Below the pieces are notes generated by a model, which saw only the letters and a list, made by a program, of their open reading frames with translations, searched no databases and was not told the DNA's origin. Positions 1 through 8,900 of a stretch of 32,842 nt of DNA are shown piece after piece (within the stretch, counting starts at the first letter, position 1; every line of letters begins with the position of its first letter). The stretch is from Clostridia bacterium. GTDB lineage: Bacteria > Bacillota > Clostridia > Christensenellales > CAG-138. The position numbers and the translations under genes were made by a program. The stretch is taken from positions 1 to 32,842 of the forward strand of contig JAFWVQ010000038.1 of NCBI GenBank assembly GCA_017523925.1. The letters run 5' to 3'.

Positions 1-1
1 A

Positions 2-103
2 CTGATCGAGTACCTTGACTACTACAATAACCGCCGTATTAAAGCTAAGCTAAAGGGCTTACCTCCTGCTGTTCACAGGAAGCAAGCCCTCGAAGCTGCC
101 TGA
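2..103 (+). CDS. IS3-family transposase, C-terminal fragment (partial at window edge)
   Basis: The only open frame entering the window reads LIEYLDYYNNRRIKAKLKGL, then a short basic tail and TGA. The pattern YI-x-YYN-x-RI-x-x-KLKGL is the conserved extreme C-terminus of the integrase-core (rve, DDE) domain of IS3/IS150 transposases, where the YYN...R segment follows the last catalytic Glu. The first 33 visible residues are all that can be read; the start and catalytic DDE residues are off the left edge. The terminal inverted repeat follows about 12 bp after the stop, as expected for this family. Whether the element is intact cannot be judged. Confidence 0.85.
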   Translation: MIEYLDYYNNRRIKAKLKGLPPAVHRKQALEAA

Positions 104-114
104 TTTAATTCTTT

Positions 115-139
115 TGTCTAACTTTTTGGGTTCAGATCA
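115..139 (+). repeat. Terminal inverted repeat of the IS3-family element
   Basis: This 25-bp sequence after the transposase stop matches the usual IS3/IS150 right end. Its last bases (TTCAGATCA) contain, on the opposite strand, the TGA stop and the final Ile codon of the neighbouring DUF3789 gene. The exact outer boundary at 139 is inferred from the family consensus, because the other end is not in the window. Confidence 0.6.
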
Positions 140-290
140 CCTCCAAGTGGGTGGTTTCATAGCCGCTTTCTTCGGCGGGTGGTTCAAGGTGCTCATCGGC
201 TGCCTTTGCGATCTGCGCAAGGCACATAGCGAAAACGCCGAAGGTTCCGCCCACCATTGTGCCGATGATAAATGTCAATACTCTGCTCAT
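132..290 (-). CDS. DUF3789-like small membrane protein, 3' end altered by IS insertion
   Basis: This 52-aa protein starts MSRVLTFIIGTMVGGTFGVF and matches the DUF3789 pattern common in Firmicutes conjugative elements: one N-terminal hydrophobic segment with GT-x-x-GG-x-x-G, then MC and a short charged tail. The open frame extends to 410, but the start at 288-290 has an AAAGGA ribosome site at the right distance and gives the family's usual N-terminus. The stop codon lies inside the terminal inverted repeat of the adjoining IS3 element, so the last residue or two and the stop come from the transposon. The normal C-terminus is therefore lost or replaced. Function is unknown; probably a membrane-associated accessory protein of the element. 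Confidence 0.7.
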   Translation of the reverse strand: MSRVLTFIIGTMVGGTFGVFAMCLAQIAKAADEHLEPPAEESGYETTHLEVI

Positions 291-437
291 GTTTGTGTTT
301 ATCCTTTCTGCCGGGGGTTGCAGGGGATCGCCCCTGCCAAGCAGCCTTTTGTCCCCAAAAGGCGATGCTTGCGGGTAGATAACAGTTCGTTCTCCCGCAT
401 GGTCGAACATTGGGTAAAACCTTCCGAAAAAGAAGCC

Positions 438-632
438 TCAGCGTTCATAGTCGCGGCTTCGCTTGCTTCGTTTTGCACTGAACTCCACCCCCTTGAAGTG
501 CTCGGCATCCAGGATATAATCGCCGTTCTTCCATCGGTCGGATACGATTCTTTTTGCCTGCTGTTCGTTTTCGGCTTCCACGGTAACGGTCTGCGAAAGC
601 GTTTCCGTAATGGTGATCTCATACTCTTTCAT
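438..632 (-). CDS. DpnD/PcfM-like family protein
   Basis: This is a 64-aa protein beginning MKEYEITITETLSQTVTVEA, followed by a segment resembling EN-x-x-QA...V-x-x-x-WKNGDYILDAEHF. The pattern (short beta strands, ITETL, then a helix, then a DYILDAE-like motif) is that of the DpnD/PcfM-like family, found on conjugative plasmids and integrative elements. The biochemical role is unknown. Its ATG overlaps the TGA of the upstream Toprim gene (ATGA at 629-632), which implies translational coupling and one transcript. The C-terminus is strongly basic (KRSKRSRDYER). Confidence 0.75.
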   Translation of the reverse strand: MKEYEITITETLSQTVTVEAENEQQAKRIVSDRWKNGDYILDAEHFKGVEFSAKRSKRSRDYER

Positions 633-1591
633 CTCTCAAAAGTCCTTTCATGTTTTTTGTTCGGGGCAAGCCCCATGCGCTGACAGAGGTATTCGTTCAC
701 ATCCTTTGCTCCTTTCGGCGGCGGTCTGAAGGAAACGGAATAGTCCTCTTGGAGCATGGAGTGGATCGTCTGTGCCGCAAGCTTTCCCGTGTAGTCATTG
801 TCCAGCCGCAGCACGATACGCCGTATGCCGGAATGGTCTTTCAGGTATTGTGTGAGCGCCATGGGCATGGTGCTTTCCTGCGGCTCCGATTTTGGTCGAT
901 ACACGCCTGAAAGTGACAGAAGGTGATCCCGCTGCCAGTCGATGCCTTCCTGCTTGCAGAGCGTGGCATAGGACAGAAGATCAATGGCGCTCTCGAAAAG
1001 ATGAAGCACATCGCTTTCACTCTTTGCGGGTATGCTGAAAGAGAAGTGCTTATCGCTCCCGCTTGCTTCACCCTTGAAATCCGATCCCGTTCCTCTGAGG
1101 CTTGCGTATTTTGCTTTGCCACCTGCATCCATTCCGACGAATACAACATTGTGATACGGCGCACTCTCATACAGCCGCCCGGTCCGAATGCAGAAGTCGA
1201 TCACTTCCTTGTCGATGCCCCGTCCCATTAGATAACTGACAGCCTGCGTATTGCCGCTGCTTCTTGAAGGCAGCACAAGCGTTTTCGGCTTTGGTGATGC
1301 AGGCTCCGCTTTCACGGACGGCAGCATAGCCGCTTTTCCGAGGATCATGGCAACCGCCTCGGTAAAGGGTATCTCTTTCACCTTGATGAGATAGTCCAGC
1401 GCGGAGCGCCCGCCGATCCCACGGGAAAACCAGTACCACTTGCCGTTGCTGATCTTTAGGCTGTCATGTTCGCGGGTACAGTAGGTGCTGCCGCCGAAAT
1501 GCACCAGCTCCTGCGGCTCGTTTGCCCGGAGATAGCTGTAAAGGTCGATTTCCTTCGCCCTTGCAACCTCCTCGGGCGGTATAAATGGCAT
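629..1591 (-). CDS. DUF3991 / Toprim domain protein (primase-like) of an integrative element
   Basis: This 320-aa protein has an N-terminal zone reminiscent of a CHC2 primase finger (residues about 15-85, with GGSTYCTREHDSLKISNGKW) but without a full zinc-binding Cys/His set. A DUF3991-type middle follows (about 105-185), then a Toprim domain (about 190-290). In the Toprim part the acidic strand LFESAIDLLS supplies the conserved Glu and LRLDNDYTG supplies the D-x-D metal-binding pair. Such proteins are standard accessory genes of Tn1549-like elements and are thought to act in element DNA replication or processing. The start has AAAGGAGG about 8 nt upstream. The gene overlaps the DpnD-like gene by 4 nt. 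Confidence 0.8.
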   Translation of the reverse strand: MPFIPPEEVARAKEIDLYSYLRANEPQELVHFGGSTYCTREHDSLKISNGKWYWFSRGIGGRSALDYLIKVKEIPFTEAVAMILGKAAMLPSVKAEPASPKPKTLVLPSRSSGNTQAVSYLMGRGIDKEVIDFCIRTGRLYESAPYHNVVFVGMDAGGKAKYASLRGTGSDFKGEASGSDKHFSFSIPAKSESDVLHLFESAIDLLSYATLCKQEGIDWQRDHLLSLSGVYRPKSEPQESTMPMALTQYLKDHSGIRRIVLRLDNDYTGKLAAQTIHSMLQEDYSVSFRPPPKGAKDVNEYLCQRMGLAPNKKHERTFER

Positions 1592-1663
1592 ATAAAAAGC
1601 CCTCCTTTCTCATAGCGGGATTTGGCACACAGGTCTGCTATGTAAAAGAAGGGGTTCGGATAT

Positions 1664-1704
1664 GAAAAGACCGGCTGATCTTCATTAGGAAAATCAACCG
1701 GTCT
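1664..1704 (-). terminator. Rho-independent terminator-like stem-loop after the metallophosphoesterase gene
   Basis: On the minus strand AGACCGGTTGAT (1704-1693) pairs with ATCAGCCGGTCT (1679-1668) through one G-U pair, with a 13-nt loop, and is followed by TTTTCATA. The T-run is short, so termination may be partial. The next gene (Toprim) starts about 75 bp further on with its own ribosome site. Confidence 0.6.
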
Positions 1705-1718
1705 GAATGTGAATTCTT

Positions 1719-2291
1719 CTATTCGTGGTGCGATATTGCCCCATCCGCCCGCGCTGCGTGTTGCTCCTTGTAGGCGATGTTATTCGCCAGCAACTCGTCA
1801 AAAGTCACGGGCTGAAAGCCGTTGACATCCACTCCGGCATTCAGCACCCGTTCGCGCCGCAAGAGAAGCGGCCAGTAATCCGCGGCGGTGTCGTTGTGGA
1901 TATGCCCGTGGATCATATAGGAACGCTTTGCGTGCTTCCATGTGAGAAGCGGATAGTGGCAGAGCGTAAGACCGTGCTTTCCACCTGAGATTTCAAGCAG
2001 GGTGTCCACGCTTGAAAAATACCTGGAAAGCTCCACCTTGCCGATCCACGAGCCGTCGTGATTGCCGAGGATAAGCCGCTTTTTGCCTTTGAGCCGCCGC
2101 AGTATAGGCTCCGGCTCGGCGCAGCGGAAAAACATATCCCCGACAATATACACGGTATCGCCGCCGCTTACGCGATCATTCCATGCCGCGATTAGCGCCT
2201 CATTCATTTCGTCAATATCCGAGTATGGGCGCTCGCACATACGGACAATGTTTGCGTGTCCGAAGTGGGTATCTGCTGTAAAGAAAACCAT
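1719..2291 (-). CDS. Calcineurin-like metallophosphoesterase
   Basis: This 190-aa single-domain protein carries the binuclear-metal phosphoesterase motifs in order. They are FTADTHFGHANI (D-x-H) near residue 5, VGDMFF (GD) near 51, GNHD near 77, CHYPL near 111, and GHIHND (GH-x-H) near 129. The small, soluble form resembles phage- and plasmid-borne phosphoesterases related to YfcE; substrate unknown. The ribosome site is AAGGAGG 7 nt before the ATG. It has its own promoter (2324-2352) with the same -35-overlapping 12-mer found in front of the small gene upstream of parA. Nothing indicates damage. Confidence 0.85.
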   Translation of the reverse strand: MVFFTADTHFGHANIVRMCERPYSDIDEMNEALIAAWNDRVSGGDTVYIVGDMFFRCAEPEPILRRLKGKKRLILGNHDGSWIGKVELSRYFSSVDTLLEISGGKHGLTLCHYPLLTWKHAKRSYMIHGHIHNDTAADYWPLLLRRERVLNAGVDVNGFQPVTFDELLANNIAYKEQHAARADGAISHHE

Positions 2292-2323
2292 TTGTTTGCC
2301 TCCTTGTTCCTTTCGGTGCTTCT

Positions 2324-2352
2324 ATCATATTCATGCGATGAACAAAGGGCAA
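2324..2352 (-). promoter_or_regulatory. Sigma-A promoter of the metallophosphoesterase gene with GCAAATGTGCGA box
   Basis: On the minus strand TTGCCC (2352-2347), a 17-bp spacer and TATGAT (2329-2324) form a promoter about 35 bp before the ATG. The 12-mer TCGCACATTTGC (2360-2349) enters the -35 hexamer. The same 12-mer occupies the same register in the promoter at 12300-12328. Confidence 0.6.
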
Positions 2353-2381
2353 ATGTGCGAATGCACGAGGCATATCATGCT

Positions 2382-3647
2382 TTATAGATATGAAAGCGGC
2401 AAGGCTACAAGATTCTCCCGCAGATACAGCTTTCTGTCCAGCAGGCAGATGATAGCCCCCATTCCCCGCTTTTTATCGGGGATACCGTCCAGCACATCGA
2501 ACTCAGAAGCCATGCTCGCTTTGGGAACCGTTGACATCTTGATCTCAATAGGATACAGGATGCCGTTCTCCTGAATGATGAAGTCGATTTCGCCGCTTAC
2601 CGATGCTTCTTCATCGTCGTCCTTCGATATCTTTTTATCGCTTCCGTTATAATAGAACACATCGAAGTCATACTCCAAGCCCTCGTTGGAATAGGATTTC
2701 AGTATTTCGTTGATTACGAATGTTTCAAATATAGCCCCTGCCATTGCTCCGTTTTTGAGCGTTTCAGGCGTGAGCCAGCGGGTGAGATAGCAGCAAAGCC
2801 CCGTATCTCTGAAATACAGCTTCGGTGTTTTAATGGCTCGTTTTAACACGCTCGCCGTATACGGCTTCAGAATATAGATGATGCCGCTCTTTTCGAGGAT
2901 GGACACCCATTCCTTTACCGTGACCTCCGAAACGGAAAGCTCGGAGGCGATATTGGCATAATTGACGACCTGTCCTGTCCGTGCCGCAACTGCCGTCATG
3001 AACTTCACAAAGGTCATGTGATTTTGGGCTTTTATCAGGCGGTTCACATCCCGTTCCAAATAGGTTTTTACATAGGATTGATAATAGTCGATCCATTCGC
3101 GTTCGGGGTTTGAGTAAAGTTCGGGATAGCTTCCTCTGTGGATGACCGCCCAAATATCCTCCGAATACTTTTTCAGATGCTGCTCTCTTTCTGAAATATA
3201 CTCGGCGGAGGGAACAAAGTGGCGATTGAAATCCACGCCGTAGATCTCCCTCAAGGATAAGCCGGGGAGCTCCATGATCGAGATCCTGCCTGCCAAAGAA
3301 TCGCTGACATTCTCCATAAGCTGCAATTTCTGCGATCCCGTTAGGAAAAAGTTGGAATGCCGATCCGTATTGTCAAGAATTATCTTCAGACGGTTGAAGA
3401 TGGTCGGGCATTTCTGTACCTCATCGATCATCAGCGGACAAGGGTTATTCAGAAGAAACAGCCCCACATCCTCGGTAGCCTGTGCAAGCAGAAGGTCATC
3501 GTCAAACGTCACCTGATTGACTTCCTTAAATATGTGCTTAAAAAGGGTGGATTTTCCCACCTGTCTCGGCCCCGTAAGCAGGATGGCTTTGCTGTTTTTT
3601 GCCCGTCTGCTGACGATAGGCGCTATATGGCGATTGATAGAGTACAT
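2382..3647 (-). CDS. AAA_14 / DUF4143 family ATPase
   Basis: This 421-aa protein belongs to the common bacterial AAA_14 plus DUF4143 ATPases. The Walker A motif GPRQVGKST is at residues 26-34, Walker B PLMIDEVQ near 94, and a sensor strand FFLTGSQ near 122. A winged-helix-like segment follows (NYANIASELSVSEVTVKEWV). The C-terminal DUF4143 region contains GEIDFIIQ and PIEIKMS, resembling a PD-(D/E)XK core. The family's function is unresolved; these genes often ride as cargo on mobile elements. The ORF extends upstream to 3704, but the ATG at 3647 has a GGAGG site 8 nt away. The gene has its own promoter and two AAAGTnnnACTTT palindromes, unlike its operon-borne neighbours, so it looks like an autonomous insertion. 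Confidence 0.85.
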   Translation of the reverse strand: MYSINRHIAPIVSRRAKNSKAILLTGPRQVGKSTLFKHIFKEVNQVTFDDDLLLAQATEDVGLFLLNNPCPLMIDEVQKCPTIFNRLKIILDNTDRHSNFFLTGSQKLQLMENVSDSLAGRISIMELPGLSLREIYGVDFNRHFVPSAEYISEREQHLKKYSEDIWAVIHRGSYPELYSNPEREWIDYYQSYVKTYLERDVNRLIKAQNHMTFVKFMTAVAARTGQVVNYANIASELSVSEVTVKEWVSILEKSGIIYILKPYTASVLKRAIKTPKLYFRDTGLCCYLTRWLTPETLKNGAMAGAIFETFVINEILKSYSNEGLEYDFDVFYYNGSDKKISKDDDEEASVSGEIDFIIQENGILYPIEIKMSTVPKASMASEFDVLDGIPDKKRGMGAIICLLDRKLYLRENLVALPLSYL

Positions 3648-3656
3648 AAGAATACC

Positions 3657-3753
3657 TCCGCAAAATCCAAAGTCACACTTTAGATTATACTCGCGGCATT
3701 CCAAAAGTCAATAGCAATTCGCGTAAAATCCAAAGTTCTACTTTATATTTTGT
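3657..3753 (-). promoter_or_regulatory. Two copies of a palindromic operator-like element, AAAGTnnnACTTT
   Basis: AAAGTCACACTTT (3669-3681) and AAAGTTCTACTTT (3732-3744) are 13-bp palindromes with variable centres. On the minus strand conservation continues asymmetrically: both are preceded by T(A) and followed by GGATTTT then (G/A)CG. One copy sits on the transcription start of the AAA_14 promoter and the other lies 21 bp upstream of its -35 box, 63 bp apart (six helical turns). This is the geometry of a repressor that binds two sites. The binding protein is unknown. Confidence 0.55.
3684..3711 (-). promoter_or_regulatory. Near-consensus sigma-A promoter of the AAA_14 gene
   Basis: On the minus strand TTGACT (3711-3706), a 16-bp spacer and TATAAT (3689-3684) lie about 37 bp upstream of the ATG. 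The expected transcription start falls inside the palindrome at 3669-3681, so a protein bound there would block initiation. Confidence 0.75.
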
Positions 3754-3783
3754 TTTTCGCGCTATGTAGGCGGGAAAACCCGC

Positions 3784-4209
3784 CTAAAAGTTGTACCTCC
3801 AGTTATCGTACTCCTCTTTGGTGATCTCGCCTTCTCTTAACTGCGCCTGTTTTTCCTTCCACGAAAGAAGGTCAATGGACAGCAGCGTAAACTCTTGATT
3901 CGGAATCTCAAGCCGAAAAGCGTAATCATCCTCCGTAATCGTTATGCGGCAGTGATCCTCCAGCGCAAAGAGCAGGTGCATAAGCTCCCGGTCGTTTTCT
4001 ATGTTCGGAACCGAAAGCGCCGCAGATGCTACACCGAGAGCTGAGGCAAGCTTCTCACGAAGCAAATAGCGGGGCGTTCGTTCGCCACTTTCATACTGCG
4101 CGATCCTTACCTCGGCGGATAAGGGGCTAAAGCCTGCAAGAAGTCCAAGCTCCTTTTGTGTCATTTGTGCTTTCTTGCGAAAGAATCTTAATCTCTTTCC
4201 GATTGACAT
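3784..4209 (-). CDS. XRE-family helix-turn-helix regulator
   Basis: This 141-aa protein has an N-terminal HTH_3 domain (residues about 4-62): GKRLRFFRKKAQMTQKELGL, then a turn and AQYESGERTPR, closing with a helix ending in LGV. The C-terminal 80 residues form a small alpha/beta region with no recognised ligand-binding domain. It is probably a DNA-binding regulator of the mobile element. Its ATG lies 14 nt after the stop of the helicase fragment with a GAGAGG ribosome site, so it is read from the same transcript. Its target sites are not known; the shared 12-mer at two element promoters is one candidate. Confidence 0.8.
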   Translation of the reverse strand: MSIGKRLRFFRKKAQMTQKELGLLAGFSPLSAEVRIAQYESGERTPRYLLREKLASALGVASAALSVPNIENDRELMHLLFALEDHCRITITEDDYAFRLEIPNQEFTLLSIDLLSWKEKQAQLREGEITKEEYDNWRYNF

Positions 4210-4223
4210 GATGGTTTTCCTCT

Positions 4224-5936
4224 CTATCGTTCATATTCCCGCGCTTTTGGTTTCTCCGGCACATCTTCCTCCGGGGCTTCGTCGATCAGCGCGCGGTCTT
4301 TCTGATCCATGTTCAGAAGGATGTTCAGCTCCTTGAGCCTTGCGGTTTTTTCGGAAAGCTCATCCTCCTTGGCAAAAGGCGTATTCATTTCCGCCTTTGC
4401 ATTTTCAAGCTGCACCAGTGTTTCCGCAAGCTCCGCCCGCACCTTCTCCAGCTTTCCGGCTATACCGTCGATCACATTGTCCATGCGGGTGATGTTGCCG
4501 AACACATCCGTTCCAAGCACCACGGTGTGGGATAGCTGCCCCTTCAGGTGGAGCCGGTATTCATTCTTTACATTGTCATACGAGATGGACATGAAAAACC
4601 CCCGGTATTCACCGATCATATCGGTTTTAACGGAGCCTGTCATCCTTGTGCATACGTCGATGATCGCTTTGCCTGCATCCTCCTTTTCCGCAAGCTGCTT
4701 TCCCATGACCGTGATGCCCGAAAAGCCCTCCTGCGGCTTCGGGTGGAGGGAAGCAAGGTGCGCATCCTGTTCATACCCGACGATCCGTTGCTTTAAGTCC
4801 TGAATCTGCTGAGGGTATCTTTTCAGCACCATTTCCTCCAGCGCGTACCGTTGATTTAGATGGCTTGCTTTCAGAACATTCAGCTTGCTCACCTCCATAT
4901 CGAGGTTGCACTTTTCTATAATTAGCGGATTGCCGGTGGCCAGCGCCTTGATCTCCGAGTAGGACAGCGCCGTTTCGTCAATATCGTCCGCCACGCGCAC
5001 GGGTGATTTTGAGGTCATGATTTGCGCGATAAACTTCTGTTTGTTCTCCACAAGCTGATAGAGATAGGCATCAAAGGTGTTTTCCGTCACATATCGGAAG
5101 ATGTCCACCTCGGCATTCTGATTGCCCTGTCTGACGATACGCCCAAGGCGCTGTGCAAGATCGGAGGGCCGCCACGGACAATCTACGTTATGGAGCGCCA
5201 CAAGCCTGTCCTGCACATTGGTTCCCGCGCCCATTTTTTGAGTGCTGCCCATGAGGACGCGCACCTGCCCGGAGCGCACTTTGGCAAACAGTTCCTTTTT
5301 CCGCACCTCGGTGTTTGCATCGTGGATATACGCAATTTCTTCCTTCGGGATGCCTTTATCCATGAGCTTTCTTTTCAGATCGTCGTAGACATTGAAGCTC
5401 CCGTCGTCCTTCGGGGTGGAGAGGTCGCAGAACACAAGCTGTGCGCCGAGCGTTTCTTTGGTGTCCTCCCATATCCGAAACACATTCCTTGCACAGACTG
5501 CGATCTTTCCGTTTTCATCGTCGGGCGACAGCGGGTTTATAAGGCGCATATCCAGCGCTAACTTTCTTCCGTCGTTGGTGATGCGGAGCATATTGTCCAC
5601 CTTGGGATCAACGCCGCCCTTTCGGATGGCTTCGGCTCGCTCCGCAAGCCCCGCGATCATTTCCTGCTGCAATTCGGAGGGCTTTATGACCTCGGTGTGG
5701 AAGTTTGCCTTCGGAACAGGGAGCTTCAGCATATCCGCCGTTTGAATATCCGCCACCTGCTTGAAAACTGACATGAGTTCGGGCAGATTATAGAACTTGG
5801 CGAACCTTGTCTTTGCTCTATACCCGCTTCCCTCCGGCGAAAGCTCAATAGCCGTGATCGTTTCCCCGAACGCCGCCGCCCAATCATCGAAGTGGAGCAT
5901 ATTCATTTCTTCCAGCATGATTGTTTTAGGTTCCAT
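4224..5936 (-). CDS. C-terminal fragment of a giant SNF2-type helicase/DNA methylase protein
   Basis: This 570-aa protein matches the C-terminal part of the very large (typically over 2000 aa) methylase plus SNF2 helicase proteins carried by Firmicutes conjugative elements. It begins inside the family's conserved HFDDWAAAFGE region. It keeps the second RecA-like lobe, with VRVLMGSTQKMGAGTNVQ (motif V region) and DLAQRLGRIVRQGNQN (motif VI arginine fingers), plus a coiled-coil tail. The methylase domain and the ATP-binding first lobe (Walker A, DEAH) are absent, so it cannot be an active helicase alone. The ATG overlaps the TAA of the upstream adhesin gene (TAATG) and has a GGGGG ribosome site inside that gene, so translation is plausible. 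An internal deletion that removed the 5' end is the likely origin. Confidence 0.8.
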   Translation of the reverse strand: MEPKTIMLEEMNMLHFDDWAAAFGETITAIELSPEGSGYRAKTRFAKFYNLPELMSVFKQVADIQTADMLKLPVPKANFHTEVIKPSELQQEMIAGLAERAEAIRKGGVDPKVDNMLRITNDGRKLALDMRLINPLSPDDENGKIAVCARNVFRIWEDTKETLGAQLVFCDLSTPKDDGSFNVYDDLKRKLMDKGIPKEEIAYIHDANTEVRKKELFAKVRSGQVRVLMGSTQKMGAGTNVQDRLVALHNVDCPWRPSDLAQRLGRIVRQGNQNAEVDIFRYVTENTFDAYLYQLVENKQKFIAQIMTSKSPVRVADDIDETALSYSEIKALATGNPLIIEKCNLDMEVSKLNVLKASHLNQRYALEEMVLKRYPQQIQDLKQRIVGYEQDAHLASLHPKPQEGFSGITVMGKQLAEKEDAGKAIIDVCTRMTGSVKTDMIGEYRGFFMSISYDNVKNEYRLHLKGQLSHTVVLGTDVFGNITRMDNVIDGIAGKLEKVRAELAETLVQLENAKAEMNTPFAKEDELSEKTARLKELNILLNMDQKDRALIDEAPEEDVPEKPKAREYER

Positions 5937-8900
5937 TATTCAGCATCCCCCTTTCTCTTTTTTCTTGCGGCAAGGAAGCCGCATACTGCCATGCCCGTGA
6001 AGCTAAAGCCCGTAAGTGCGTACCAAAGAGCTGGATTTCTGTTATCCCCGGTCTTGGGTGTGTCACGAAGCTCGTTGTGCATTACCACCTTGGCAATTTC
6101 GCCTGCGGTGACGGTAACGATCTGATCCGCAGGAAGAACATAGGCTGCGGAAACGCTGTCGGATACCTCGGAAACTCGGTAGTCCCCGATGCGCAGACCT
6201 TCGATCAGGATCTCGCCGTTCTCATCCGTCGTAAAGACCTGCTCATATCCGTTCGGCCCGGTCACGCGGAAGCTGAAGCCATCGACCTTCTTATCCGAGG
6301 AAGTCTTGAAGATTTTAAGACCGCCCCTCTGCGGAGGATTGACAAAGCCTACACCTGCTTCGTTCTCCACGACTACGGTTTCACCGTGTTCCTTGATTTC
6401 AAAGTAGTAGGCGTTTTCGTCCAAAACGAAGCCCTCCGGGGCTTTTGCTTCCTTTACAAAATACCCGCCGTAGGGAAGCGCATCCTGCTCATATACGCCT
6501 ACGGTCACTTCGCTCAGCTCGCCAAGCTTCTCATCGTCCGAATCAAGCTCCTTGTTGCCGTTGCTGTCACGGTAGAGTTCAAAGATCGCGCCCGTGAGCT
6601 TGCTGGCGGGGAAGTCTTGATCCACCTTCACAAGCTGCACTTTGCCGCGGATAGGCGCGTTTTCGATTTCGATCTCGATCACTTCACCGTGTTCGGAAAC
6701 GGATACCTCGTAGGCGGTTTCGGAAAGGATGAAGCCTTCGGGCGCTGCGATCTCACGAACGATCCATGCGCCGTAAGGCAAATTGGCAAAAGAAAAGCTG
6801 CCATCCTCGGAAGAAATGACAGTCATGATTGCCGTATCCGAGCCAAACTCCGTTTCATCGCTTCGGAAAAGCCCGATCAGCGCACCCGCGAGCTCTGTTC
6901 CGTTATCGTCCTTTTTCAGCCCGTGAATCTCACCGTAAATCAAATCGTTTTGGATATTCTCGCCGTTGTTTGCGAAGATCTCCACCACGGTGGTTTCCTG
7001 TCCCGCGTATTCAAACACTACGGGGTATTTCTCATCCGAGATGATATAGTGCTGATCCGTGGAAAGCTCTTTCAGGTAGTAGCTTCCGAAGGGAAGATCG
7101 GTCTTGCACTCGGCATGACCAAGCTCGTCAAAGGTGACGATCTCCAAAAGTCCGTCTGCGGGGATAACGGTGCCGTCAAGCGCCGTCAGCGTTTCCGCCG
7201 CATAAAGCCCGAAGGTGACGGCGGAAAGCTCACCGTTCATGCCGATACCGAAGGCTTCGTTCTGTTCAAGCGTTTTGAAGACGGACACCCTCACGCGCTG
7301 GCGCTCGTTATAAAAGCCCGCAGCCGTTTCCGTGATGGAGATTTCCTGTCCCGCATACACAAGCTCCACAATATGGGCTTCATTGTTCAGCACCATACCG
7401 AAGGGTGCTTCGATCTCTTTTACTTCATATTTTCCGAGGTACAGAAGCCCGCTTTCGGCTTCGCCGTTTGCATCCGTGGTTACGGTATCCACAAGTTCAC
7501 CGAAAGCATAACGGATCGTGCCGTCCTGTGTAACAATATCCTCGGCGGCTCTGATTTCATACACCGCGCCGGGAAGTCCGCAGACTGCAAAGACGGGACG
7601 ATAGATTTCCTTTCCCTCCATTACAGAGGAGAACATTTCGCCGGTTTTTCCGATGCGGATGATACCCTTCTGCGGCATATCCTCCTTGGTGACTACGATG
7701 ACCGTGATGGGATCGTCCTCTGAAACATCGTCCTCCGTCACATCGAAGTATACCGGTGTTGGATCGAGCACATAGCCATAGGGAGCGGATACCTCCACAA
7801 GCGCATAGCCCGTCCCGCGCTCTAACTTTTCAGGAGTGATAAGATACCCCTCGTCGTTGGTGTAGAAGGTGTCTATGACCGTTACTTCGGGATAGGTGAA
7901 GGTCTGCGTGATAAGCGTTCCATCAGGGCGGTAGAGCTTGAAGCCTGCTCCGGCGTAGGCAATGGGATTGCCCGTTTCGGCATCCACCTTGACCACCTTG
8001 AGATAGCTTTCAAAGGTAGCGTTGTTAATAATATAGCGGTAAATGTGTCCATGTTCGGAGATATACACATCGAAGGGCGGCATAAGCTCGCAGCCGTCCC
8101 AGCCCGAAGTCTGCTCCACGGTATAGATGCCGTAGGGCAGCTCCTTTGTTTCGGCAAATCCGTTTTCATCGCAGACGAGGTAATCCCTCTCGCTGTCATT
8201 GGCGGCATCATAGCTGCCTGCGGATTTGAGATAGACCGCAAAGCTCGCTCCCTCCTCCGGCGTTTCGATCTGTGTTTCACCGTTGTCGCAATGCTTGGTG
8301 ATGGCGATCCTTCCCTTGACGATTCTCTCGGTCACATCCATGGAAATGGGGTTATACTCGATGGTGAAGTGTTCCGCCTCCGCGCCGACAGGGTGGATTG
8401 TTTCATCCAGCAGATACCCCTCGGAGGGGCTGATCTCGCGGATCGTCCAGTTATCGCCGCATACATAGTAGTCGGTGGTAAAGCTTCCGTTTGCATCCGT
8501 GGTGTAGGTGTCGATCAGCTCATCGCCACGGTAAACCCCATATACCGCGCCTGCAAGCGAAGCATTGCCCTGCGGCGTTCCCGTTTCGCTGTCGCGCTTG
8601 TTCACCGTCGCATTCCACTTTTTCAAAACATTGATAAAGGTCTGCTCCGTAACGGCACCCCATTCAATAGCGGTCGTTTGATCTGCGGGGACAACATAGC
8701 GGTTGGGCGTGTCCACCTCCTCAAGCACATAGCCGGAGCCGGGCAGGATGCCCGTAAAGTACGCCTTTCCCGTACTGTCCGTCACGGCATATTCATCAAT
8801 GGCGATGCCGGAGAAGGAAGTGCCGTAAAGGTGGAAGCGCATACCCTCAACGAAATCATCCTCCGAGGTCTTGATAACCGTGAGATCGCCGCGCTTGAGT

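Larger units (their letters stand above)
1..139 (+). mobile_element. 3' end of an IS3-family insertion sequence
   Basis: The window opens inside an insertion sequence. It contains the last codons of an IS3/IS150-type transposase (2-103) followed by a terminal inverted repeat (about 115-139). The terminal sequence TGTCTAACTTTTTGGGTTCA is typical of IS3-family ends, whose other end reads as its reverse complement. The left end and the rest of the transposase lie outside the window. The element abuts the 3' end of a small integrative-element gene on the opposite strand, so it inserted into that element. Confidence 0.8.
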
